Positions 1 to 5,641 of a stretch of 7,294 bases of DNA are shown one piece after another (the first letter of the stretch is position 1; the number at the start of each line of letters is the position of its first letter). A program made the translations under genes and the position numbers. Below the pieces are notes generated by a model. The model was not told the DNA's origin. It was given only the letters and a program-made list of their open reading frames with translations, and did no database searches. The DNA is from an uncultured Collinsella sp. (GTDB lineage: Bacteria > Actinomycetota > Coriobacteriia > Coriobacteriales > Coriobacteriaceae), in assembly GCA_900556285.1 (NCBI GenBank), contig USOF01000047.1, forward strand, positions 1 through 7,294, read 5' to 3'.

Positions 1-503
1 GACTCGTAGAAGATGAGTGCGCCGGGAACCACGACAAGGCGCTGCAAACGACGCACGCGGTCGCCGTGCTTTCGGCCCAAAAAGCCCTCAAAGAAAAAAT
101 GCTCACAGGGAATGCCGGACGAAACGAGCGCCGTGACGCAAGCGGAGGGCCCGGGAATAACTTCGACGGGCACATCGGCCTCACGTGCCGCCTCGACCAG
201 CGCCTGGCCGGGATCGGACACGCTCGGCATGCCGGCGTCCGAGGCAAAGGCGAGGGTCTCCCCCGCCAGCAGACGGTCGACCAGGCCGGCGGCGCGGCTG
301 GCGATCACATTCTCGTCGCAACGGACAAGCGGCTTGGAAATGCCCAGGTGCATCAGCAGCTTTGACGTCACACGCGTGTCTTCGCAGCAGATGACATCGG
401 CGGCGGCAAAGGCCTCGCCAACGCGCGGGGACAGGTCGCCCAAGTTGCCGATGGGCGTGCCGACCACATAGAGTTTGCCCGTATGGGCGCTGTTTTGCGT
501 CAT
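1..503 (-). CDS. rsmI: RsmI, 16S rRNA (cytidine-1402-2'-O)-methyltransferase (3' end outside window)
   Basis: RsmI uses S-adenosylmethionine to 2'-O-methylate C1402 of 16S rRNA in the decoding centre, acting in the cytoplasm. The first 167 residues are visible and carry the family's tetrapyrrole-methylase-fold signatures in order: VVGTPIGNLGD (about 13-23), CEDTR (about 40-44), FASDAGMPSVSDPG (about 86-99), EVIPGPSA (about 113-120) and FFFEGFLGRK (about 136-145). Full-length members have roughly 270-290 residues, so about 60% is here and the C-terminus lies left of base 1. The ATG at 503-501 is preceded by a modest AGG-type ribosome site that overlaps the stop of the GH5 gene six bases upstream. 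This suggests the two genes are co-transcribed and translationally coupled. The family call is secure from motifs; the coupling is inferred from spacing. Confidence 0.95.
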   Translation of the reverse strand, partial: MTQNSAHTGKLYVVGTPIGNLGDLSPRVGEAFAAADVICCEDTRVTSKLLMHLGISKPLVRCDENVIASRAAGLVDRLLAGETLAFASDAGMPSVSDPGQALVEAAREADVPVEVIPGPSACVTALVSSGIPCEHFFFEGFLGRKHGDRVRRLQRLVVVPGALIFYE

Positions 504-509
504 ATCAAC

Positions 510-1571
510 CTATTCAATCATGCCACGCTCGAGCGTACCGAGCGCCGCGCGGGCGTCCCATGCTGCAATGCGCTTCTCGGTCTTCCACGTTTGGAAGAAC
601 CAACCGGCAGCCGGCGCAAACGAAGCCAGCTGATTGGCGATAAACACGCGCTCGTAGGCATTGCGGCCCTCGGGCGTAACCGACGAGTTGGCAAAGATCG
701 CCGCGCCCGACCATTCGCCCACCAGCACGGGGAACCCAGTTGAAATCGCTTCTTTAAGCTCGCGCTTGTTACGCGAAATCGCCGTCGTCAGCCCGCGGGG
801 GCTCGTGATGTCGAGCGCATGCTCGTCGCGGTAATGGTACAGGTGAAGGTCCATGTAGACGTTCTTGTACTTGGCGCCGCGCATAAAATGCTTCCACTCG
901 CTGGGATGCCCCGACGACGAGAAAACGACGATCTTATCCTCGGGCATATACGAACGGACGAGCTCGTAAGCATCGCGATAGAAATTGCGCAGGTAGTGAG
1001 CAGGAATGCCATCCGTCATGGTGAAGAGGCTCTTACGGACACTCATCTGCGGCGTATCCAGCAGCTCAATGCCCAGCAGGCTCTCGGCCTCGCCGTAACG
1101 CTCGGCCAAGCGCTCGAGCACGTCAAGTGCGACATGGCGGCCGTTAGTGGACGAATGCCACTCGGCAACAGCCTCCGGCGTGGCGGGCGAATCGTTGGAA
1201 TCGCCCTGGCCACCGGGCACAGTCGCCAGGTCAAGCAGCACGCGAATGTTGTACTTGGCAGCCCACTCAATCGCGCGGTCGATGTAATCGACAACCGAGA
1301 TGTAGGAGGCATCGGACTCCTGTGAGCCAAAGGCATACCAAGGCACCGGCAGGCGCACGGCGTTGAGGCCGATCTGCGCCATGCGACGGAAATCATCCTC
1401 GCTCACAAACGTCTCGTAATGACGGCGCATGCGCTCGTTATAGGCGGCGGTGCCCATGGCCTCCTGCAGCTCGGCTGCGTTGGATGCACCGGTCGCCGCA
1501 TACAGCGACGGGGTCACCCAAGGCTCGGGAATAAACCAGCCAGAGAGATTAACGCCGAGTATCCTCTCCAT
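510..1571 (-). CDS. GH5-type (exo-1,3-beta-glucanase-like) protein with altered active site
   Basis: This 353-residue protein has the GH5 exo-1,3-beta-glucanase layout: GVNLSGWFIPEPWVTPSLY at the N-terminus, GLNAVRLPVPW (68-78, with the conserved Arg73), LLGIELL (165-171), DLHLYHY (241-247), VGEWSGA (284-290, putative nucleophile Glu286) and GWFFQTWKTE (323-332). Two usually invariant sites are changed. The acid/base motif NEP reads Asp172-Thr173-Pro174, and the active-site His of DLH is Ala116. Ordinary retaining hydrolysis is therefore doubtful; it may bind glucan, or do other chemistry. There is no signal peptide, so it should be cytoplasmic. The ATG at 1571 was chosen because AAGGGGG lies six bases before it and the family homology starts there. 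The upstream in-frame extension runs through a terminator. It lies six bases before rsmI. The family assignment is confident; the activity is unknown. Confidence 0.85.
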   Translation of the reverse strand: MERILGVNLSGWFIPEPWVTPSLYAATGASNAAELQEAMGTAAYNERMRRHYETFVSEDDFRRMAQIGLNAVRLPVPWYAFGSQESDASYISVVDYIDRAIEWAAKYNIRVLLDLATVPGGQGDSNDSPATPEAVAEWHSSTNGRHVALDVLERLAERYGEAESLLGIELLDTPQMSVRKSLFTMTDGIPAHYLRNFYRDAYELVRSYMPEDKIVVFSSSGHPSEWKHFMRGAKYKNVYMDLHLYHYRDEHALDITSPRGLTTAISRNKRELKEAISTGFPVLVGEWSGAAIFANSSVTPEGRNAYERVFIANQLASFAPAAGWFFQTWKTEKRIAAWDARAALGTLERGMIE

Positions 1572-1590
1572 CACTGCCCCCTTCGGATCG

Positions 1591-1607
1591 TGCAGGCCGA
1601 GCCTGCA
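1591..1607 (-). repeat. Perfect hairpin in the GH5 gene leader
   Basis: TGCAGGC-CGA-GCCTGCA is a perfect 7-base inverted repeat with a 3-base spacer. It lies between the candidate promoter and the ribosome site of the GH5 gene, about 20 bases before the start codon. In RNA it would form a tight GC-rich stem; in DNA it could be a dimeric operator. No T-run follows, so it is not an intrinsic terminator. Confidence 0.5.
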
Positions 1608-1636
1608 TCGTATTGCATAGGAAAAGTATCGTTTTG

Positions 1637-1642
1637 AGTATA
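1637..1642 (-). promoter_or_regulatory. Candidate -10 box for the GH5-rsmI unit
   Basis: On the minus strand this reads TATACT, a close match to the sigma-70 -10 consensus, and lies between the tRNA terminator and the GH5 start. No good -35 box is found 16-18 bases upstream. That position is instead occupied by a palindrome (1662-1673), which would fit a regulator-dependent promoter. This is an inference from sequence alone. Confidence 0.35.
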
Positions 1643-1661
1643 CCCGCGCGTGCGGATAGAC

Positions 1662-1673
1662 GACCGAACGGTC
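1662..1673. promoter_or_regulatory. Possible operator palindrome GACCGAACGGTC
   Basis: The 12-base near-palindrome GACCG-AA-CGGTC overlaps the expected -35 position relative to the TATACT box at 1637-1642. ACCGNNCGGT-type sites are commonly bound by TetR-family repressors, but no such regulator gene is in the window. The symmetry is visible; its role is inferred. Confidence 0.3.
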
Positions 1674-1805
1674 TGTAAAGTGGCGCAAAAGCGGGAGGAA
1701 TATCTGGGCGGGCCCGAGATGTGCACGCACGTCGGAAGTAAGCGCCGGAAAGCGCATCCCACTCTGAAGCCAAATTCCGGGACGTAATTTCCGCAGAGCC
1801 CTCAA

Positions 1806-1836
1806 TAAAAGAAAAGGACCCCTTTGCAGAGGTCCT
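1806..1836 (-). terminator. Intrinsic terminator of tRNA-Phe
   Basis: On the minus strand AGGACCTCT-GCAA-AGGGGTCCT forms a 9-pair stem (one G-T wobble) with a GCAA tetraloop. It is followed directly by TTTTCTTTT. It lies 13 bases after the 3' end of tRNA-Phe and ends that transcript before the GH5 promoter region. Confidence 0.88.
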
Positions 1837-1849
1837 AGTCAATTCAAGG

Positions 1850-1922
<73 letters not shown>

Positions 1923-1933
1923 ATTTGAGGTGT

Positions 1934-1948
1934 GCCTTGTTTCAAGGC
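1934..1948 (-). repeat. Leader hairpin upstream of tRNA-Phe
   Basis: GCCTTG-TTT-CAAGGC is a perfect 6-base inverted repeat between the tRNA promoter and the mature 5' end. It would form a small hairpin in the pre-tRNA leader that RNase P removes. The role is unknown. Confidence 0.4.
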
Positions 1949-1954
1949 TTGATT

Positions 1955-1982
1955 AGTATAACCAAGGACGCGTTCCGGTCAA
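1955..1982 (-). promoter_or_regulatory. Sigma-70-type promoter of tRNA-Phe
   Basis: On the minus strand TTGACC (1977-1982) is separated by 16 bases from TATACT (1955-1960), about 33 bases before the mature tRNA 5' end. Both boxes match the housekeeping consensus well at acceptable spacing. This makes tRNA-Phe an independent unit rather than part of the gene string upstream. Confidence 0.75.
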
Positions 1983-2021
1983 CCGAGAATTTTAAAAAAG
2001 TTTTTGAGCACAGCCTCGGTT
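1981..2021. repeat. Wide inverted repeat AACCGAG / CTCGGTT between antitoxin gene and tRNA promoter
   Basis: Seven-base perfect arms at 1981-1987 and 2015-2021 enclose 27 AT-rich bases with an A6/T5 stretch. The left arm overlaps the tRNA -35 box. The loop is long and no T-run follows the stem, so it is a poor terminator. I see no clear terminator for the antitoxin gene here. The role is unknown. Confidence 0.3.
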
Positions 2022-2045
2022 CTATAAATCGGCACGTCAGAGACA

Positions 2046-2330
2046 TCAGCCGGCAGCAAGAAGTTTTTCGCTCAGAGCCGCACGGGCAAACTCACTTGGC
2101 GTCATCCCCTCGGCAGCCGCCCGTCGACGAATGGCCTCCTTCATTCCCAGAGGAATCTTGACCGACAGCGTTGCCGTCCCCTCACCTGAGAGCGGGGGCC
2201 GTCCATGCACGATCCCACCAACGGTGCGTTCGCCATCCGGAAACTCTCCGCGCTCGTACGACTCGCACCACGCGTCAATCATTTCATCCGTTACAACCTG
2301 ACCATTAGCGGCCGTATACGTCTTGCTCAT
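2046..2330 (-). CDS. Ribbon-helix-helix antitoxin of a type II TA-like pair
   Basis: This 94-residue protein probably binds DNA and neutralises the product of the gene just upstream. The C-terminal half (about 52-92) looks like a CopG/Arc ribbon-helix-helix: the beta strand TATLSVKIP, then the helix MKEAIRRRAAAEG, then TPSEFARAALSEKLL. The N-terminal part (DEMIDAWCESYERGEFP ... HGRPPLS) resembles the toxin-binding segment of actinobacterial antitoxins with the GRP motif. Two adjacent ATGs are possible (2333 or 2330). I chose 2330 because the GAGGGG ribosome site sits six bases before it; the other would add one Met. The start overlaps the toxin stop (ATGATGA), so translation is coupled. It probably autoregulates through the repeat at 2622-2636. 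The fold is fairly sure; the TA role is inferred. Confidence 0.78.
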   Translation of the reverse strand: MSKTYTAANGQVVTDEMIDAWCESYERGEFPDGERTVGGIVHGRPPLSGEGTATLSVKIPLGMKEAIRRRAAAEGMTPSEFARAALSEKLLAAG

Positions 2331-2596
2331 CATCGACCCCTCTGCCGAGCTCGCTCGATCTCTTGCCAGAATATCTTCTGAACCGGAGACAGGGCATGAA
2401 TAATGAGCCATCCACGAATTAGTTCGACCGCAACAAGTTCCACACTTCGACCATCTGGAAGCCATCCAATGGCAAGCCATCTCGGCGGCTCGTCCTCCGA
2501 CTCGCGGCGAATGCACTCAGTAACCGCGAACCAGGCACCTAGTACCTGCTTTTCCGTCAGGTGCTTTTTAGCGTTGGGATGGATCTCAACATCCAT
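2330..2596 (-). CDS. Putative BrnT/RelE-like toxin of a TA pair
   Basis: This small protein of 88 residues starts MDVEIHPNAKKHLT and is encoded directly before a ribbon-helix-helix antitoxin. Its pattern resembles BrnT-like members of the RelE/ParE superfamily: an N-terminal KxxKKH-type segment and helix (residues 7-32), a strand-rich core (LAIGWLPDGRSVELVAVEL, about 41-59), a WLIIHALSP strand (63-71) and a basic C-terminal helix (EIERARQRGR). It would be expected to act as an mRNA-cleaving toxin, but I cannot identify catalytic residues securely. The ATG at 2596 has GGAGGA eight bases upstream; the longer open frame is only a shadow over the DUF192 gene. GC is lower than in the neighbours (28 of 60 bases at 2401-2460), which hints at acquisition. 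The toxin-first order fits BrnTA/HigBA. Confidence 0.65.
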   Translation of the reverse strand: MDVEIHPNAKKHLTEKQVLGAWFAVTECIRRESEDEPPRWLAIGWLPDGRSVELVAVELIRGWLIIHALSPVQKIFWQEIERARQRGR

Positions 2597-2621
2597 GCAT
2601 CTTCTCCTCCATCTTACCCAA

Positions 2622-2636
2622 TTTCGTATGACGAAA
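2622..2636. promoter_or_regulatory. Candidate TA operator TTTCGT-ATG-ACGAAA
   Basis: A perfect 6-base inverted repeat with a 3-base spacer lies 26 bases before the toxin start, where the promoter and transcription start would be. Ribbon-helix-helix antitoxins typically bind such short symmetric sites to repress their own operon. A weak -35-like TTGGCG lies upstream, but no convincing -10 is seen. The symmetry is observed; the operator role is inferred. Confidence 0.4.
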
Positions 2637-2655
2637 GTCCGCTGTCGCCAATCTC

Positions 2656-3015
2656 TTACGCCGGCACTTGTTGGAGGGCGGGAGGTGTAGCGAGGATTGA
2701 AGGGCGTTCCAATACCGCCCAGGCGCCGGGGCAGGAGCACATACACCAGGGACATACGTTTTCGTAGCGCGCGAGGATATTGCCGCGTGCATCGATGAAG
2801 GCGATGTCGATGGGATAGGCCATAAAACACGTATGGACCGAAGAGCAGCGTGGAAACGCCATGACGAGCGGCAGGCCGTTGGCGGCAACCGGACGCCGTC
2901 CCAGCATGCCGCGCAGGCGCACGGCAAACGACTCCGCCACCACAAACTCGGCCGGCGTCCAACCCAGCCTGTTGAGTGCCCGCGCGTAAGCGATGTAGGA
3001 CGAGACCGCGGTCAC
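2656..3015 (-). CDS. DUF192 family protein at the end of the tad operon
   Basis: This 119-residue protein has the DUF192 signature: SFAVRLRGMLGRR (29-41), LVMAFPRCSSVHTCFM (50-65), YPIDIAFIDARGNIL (67-81) and AVLERP (100-105). DUF192 proteins are often encoded in Tad loci, but their biochemical role is not established. The GTG at 3015 is chosen because it overlaps the preceding stop (GTGA) and has GGGGG seven bases upstream; an ATG at 3120 would overlap the preceding gene by over 100 bases. There is no signal peptide or membrane helix. An unusual feature is the dense Cys cluster CPWCMCSC (88-95) plus Cys57 and Cys63, suggesting metal binding or redox pairing. No terminator is seen between it and the TA genes 59 bases on. 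Confidence 0.85.
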   Translation of the reverse strand: MTAVSSYIAYARALNRLGWTPAEFVVAESFAVRLRGMLGRRPVAANGLPLVMAFPRCSSVHTCFMAYPIDIAFIDARGNILARYENVCPWCMCSCPGAWAVLERPSILATPPALQQVPA

Positions 3016-3488
3016 ATGACCACCCCCGGACGCCACGGATCGACCGTCACCGCGCGCTCGTGCGACAACGTTGTCGGCGCCCCCAGCGGAACGCCAGCGA
3101 TGCTGAGAGAAGTCGGCCACGGCTCATAGTGCATGGTGCAGGTGTAGGTCCTAAACGTACCGGATAGGGAGAGCAGGCCACCATCCGATGCCTCCGCGCC
3201 TTGCTCGCTCGACACTTCGATCTGCAAGTCATAGCCTTCCATGGCATTCAGAATTTGAGTCTGAACCGTCGCCGAGGCATCGGCAGAGCTCTCGTCACCC
3301 TCCCCGCCCGGCGCCACAGCGTGCGCCAGCACGATGTCGGGCACCACGCGGTCGAAGCGCGCGACAGCGCTGGCAAAGATCATGACGTTGTACACGATGA
3401 GTGCCAGCACCAGCAAAACGGGCGTAACCACTGCCATCTCAACCGTCGCTTGGGCGCGCTCCTCGCGCAGACGCATGCGGATACTCAT
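3012..3488 (-). CDS. TadE/TadF-like minor pseudopilin
   Basis: This 158-residue protein is a predicted minor pseudopilin of the Tad pilus. It begins with a short basic leader (MSIRMRLREERA), then a prepilin-peptidase site between Ala12 and Gln13 with the required Glu at +5 (QATVEMA). A hydrophobic helix (about 18-42) is followed by an extracytoplasmic domain with two Cys-poor beta-rich stretches up to the C-terminus. Length and layout match TadE/TadF proteins, which are cleaved by the TadV-type peptidase and support pilus assembly. The ATG overlaps the stop of the TadG-like gene (TAATG), and its own stop overlaps the DUF192 start. It is therefore tightly coupled at both ends. Family membership is confident; E versus F cannot be settled by eye. 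Confidence 0.85.
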   Translation of the reverse strand: MSIRMRLREERAQATVEMAVVTPVLLVLALIVYNVMIFASAVARFDRVVPDIVLAHAVAPGGEGDESSADASATVQTQILNAMEGYDLQIEVSSEQGAEASDGGLLSLSGTFRTYTCTMHYEPWPTSLSIAGVPLGAPTTLSHERAVTVDPWRPGVVM

Positions 3489-5641
3489 TACGACCCACCG
3501 CCCAGAGCGCCAACCAGCGTGGCGACATCGACGGTGAGCGGGATGGAGCCACCGCCGGGCAGAGGAATCTCCGCAAGTGTGAACACCGTACCGCTAATGG
3601 TGCGTTCGACTTGATATTCCAACGCCTCGCAAAGCGCCTTGGGATCGGTCACGCCCAACGGAATACTTCGCAGTTTGTCTTGCGTTTGAGAGAGACCCGC
3701 AATGTCAGACCCCGGACTCTTAATGACGTTGGCGGAATCGGTCAGCACCGGCTTTCGCAGGCGCAAGTCGCACGGTTCCAAACCTAGCGCCGCCACGGAC
3801 GCCGAAACGGTATCGCCGAGCCACGATGCAATGGAGCCCAACGCACCGCCGCCCCCTCCTAGGTCTTTAATCATCTCGTCCATAAGTTCGTCGGCCGAAC
3901 CTTGGATGTCTCCGTATCCCACGAGTAGCCGTCCCCAAACATCCATGACGCCGTCGAGCACGCCGGCAACGCCGCCCGAGCGTTCCTTCAATGTCGAGAA
4001 AAATCGCGAAAGCACGTTGTTTTGCGCCGTCGCCTCATCGGGGGCCAGCACCGCGGCAGAGATAGCACCGCGATCGCCAAGCCTGACTGCCGCGTTAAAC
4101 GAGGAGTTAAGTTGATCGGGGCTGGTAATGTCACCCGAAACTGCAAAGGCGACCACGCCGTTACGGCCAGGTGGGGCGATACGCGGGCGCTCGCCGGAAA
4201 GCGCTTTAATGGCCTGGTCAAACGCATTGCCCGCACGGTCGGCCTCATCCTCGGTCTGACGCTCAAGTTCGAGTTCTTTGTTGCGGCATTCGACGTAGTC
4301 TTCCAGAGCCTCTTTGAATCGATCAAAGTGGTACTCAAAGCCGTTTTCGATAGAAGTCGAAGGAGCCGCAACGGCACCGAGCGACGAAACACCAAAATGG
4401 CATCTATTGCATTTGTCCTGCCCGTCATAAGCAGCAACCGAGGCCAGCCCGCATGGCGCCCCCTTCTTATAGTTGGGGCAACTCGTTCCGTAATGCAGAT
4501 ACGTCTTGCCATCGATGGCACTGGTTGGCCACACCGTATCGGTATAGAGTTCCGTCGCTCGCACCTCGTCAGTGTTGCGCGGCAACAGCGGGATATAGGA
4601 AGCGACTTCATCTCCGTCCTCGGTTACATATGCACGATTGACCTCTGTACTCGCATAGGTGTAAAACGCCTTGCGCACCGCCGACTCCGCCTTCGTCTCG
4701 ACGCTTGAACCATGCGGTTTTTCGTCTGCCAGGCGTTGACGGTAGTAGGTCTTCGCGCGGTCGAGCGCCACCTGTGGCTCCCACGAAATGCTCGAGGCAT
4801 AATGCGGGTTCTGCTCACCCGAGAGCTTTGCCAAACTCCTCGCACGTTCCCACATGCATGAACAGCTACCGACCGAAGCCGGAACCGATCCACCACAATC
4901 CGCCAGCCAAGCGCGCTCTTTAGCCTTCGCCGTGTCCTCAGAAGCCTTCCGCAGCTCCTCGGCCGCACGCTCTAAATCATCTGATGTGTCTTTCATGGTA
5001 TCGGTCGAGATCTCTGACCCTTTGAGCGCAGCGAAGTCCGATTCGGATGTCCTGGGCACGGCAAGCGCCGTACCGGTATAGGCCACACTATCGGTATCCT
5101 GCGCCGACACCGCCTGCGTGGCACGCGCGGCGATCAGATATGGCAGAGCCGTCTCGATTTTCTGTAAGCCTTCCGATGCGCTTTTGGCAAACTTGTTGCG
5201 CGTTTTAATGATCTCAATCCCGGTGTCGACCATATTGCCGGCAACTGGTTCGGCACCTGGGATGAGGATGGCGACCAGGCCCGTCCCGATTGTGGCAAAC
5301 CCCGCCAGCCCCAGACTCAAGATGCTCGCATCAACCACCGTGGCAGCCGTGTGATAGGACGACACTACGTTGGCACCCGCCAGCGCGCCGCTATCGGCCG
5401 CCACCTGGGTATCCCCGGCACGCGACATGCTCCATATCGCCGCGGTCGACGAAAACAACAACGTGAGCACCACTAGGATGACCACGGCAGAAGAAAGCGT
5501 GGTGTAGGCACCGTCTTCGATAAACAGATCGACACCGGCGCGGCCCATAAAGCCGCCTCGTTTGCGATGGCAGCTCGGACGGCGCGTCAAAACGCATCTA
5601 GACCAGAAACGCTTAATCCCATGCAGCAATCCACGAATCAT
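3488..5641 (-). CDS. Large TadG-like pilus assembly protein, Cys-rich ectodomain
   Basis: This 717-residue protein has a basic cytoplasmic N-terminus, one membrane helix (about 50-71) and then TQVAADSGALAGA (78-90), the hallmark segment of TadG-type (putative Tad) N-terminal domains. A second hydrophobic stretch lies at 106-129. The rest should be outside the membrane: charged helical segments (about 203-246 and 435-480), a Cys-rich middle (Cys249, 260, 262, 388, 397, 411, 414 and 452) and a Gly-rich linker at 595-599. Residues 411-415 read CNRCH, a CxxCH motif. Before the helix, EDGAYTTLSSA aligns with the prepilin motif of its neighbours but has Ser instead of Glu at +5. The ATG at 5641 has GGAGGG five bases upstream. 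The gene overlaps the preceding tadE by 29 bases and the next start by the stop. TadG-like is confident for the N-terminus only. Confidence 0.8.
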   Translation of the reverse strand: MIRGLLHGIKRFWSRCVLTRRPSCHRKRGGFMGRAGVDLFIEDGAYTTLSSAVVILVVLTLLFSSTAAIWSMSRAGDTQVAADSGALAGANVVSSYHTAATVVDASILSLGLAGFATIGTGLVAILIPGAEPVAGNMVDTGIEIIKTRNKFAKSASEGLQKIETALPYLIAARATQAVSAQDTDSVAYTGTALAVPRTSESDFAALKGSEISTDTMKDTSDDLERAAEELRKASEDTAKAKERAWLADCGGSVPASVGSCSCMWERARSLAKLSGEQNPHYASSISWEPQVALDRAKTYYRQRLADEKPHGSSVETKAESAVRKAFYTYASTEVNRAYVTEDGDEVASYIPLLPRNTDEVRATELYTDTVWPTSAIDGKTYLHYGTSCPNYKKGAPCGLASVAAYDGQDKCNRCHFGVSSLGAVAAPSTSIENGFEYHFDRFKEALEDYVECRNKELELERQTEDEADRAGNAFDQAIKALSGERPRIAPPGRNGVVAFAVSGDITSPDQLNSSFNAAVRLGDRGAISAAVLAPDEATAQNNVLSRFFSTLKERSGGVAGVLDGVMDVWGRLLVGYGDIQGSADELMDEMIKDLGGGGGALGSIASWLGDTVSASVAALGLEPCDLRLRKPVLTDSANVIKSPGSDIAGLSQTQDKLRSIPLGVTDPKALCEALEYQVERTISGTVFTLAEIPLPGGGSIPLTVDVATLVGALGGGS

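Noticed and set aside
13..471. Plus-strand open frame at the left edge
   Set aside because: The minus strand of the same bases encodes RsmI with five family motifs; this is its shadow.
1572..1805. N-terminal extension of the GH5 protein
   Set aside because: The extension would run through the candidate promoter up to the tRNA terminator and has no family similarity; the ATG at 1571 has a strong ribosome site.
1981..2021. Terminator for the TA operon
   Set aside because: The 7-base arms are 27 bases apart with no T-run after the stem, so it does not fit an intrinsic terminator.
2597..2962. N-terminal extension of the putative toxin
   Set aside because: It overlaps the DUF192 gene out of frame; similarity and the ribosome site both start at 2596.
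4022..4708. Long plus-strand open frame inside the TadG-like gene
   Set aside because: It is antisense to a gene with clear domain features, has Arg-rich low-complexity translation and no family motif; a GC-bias shadow.
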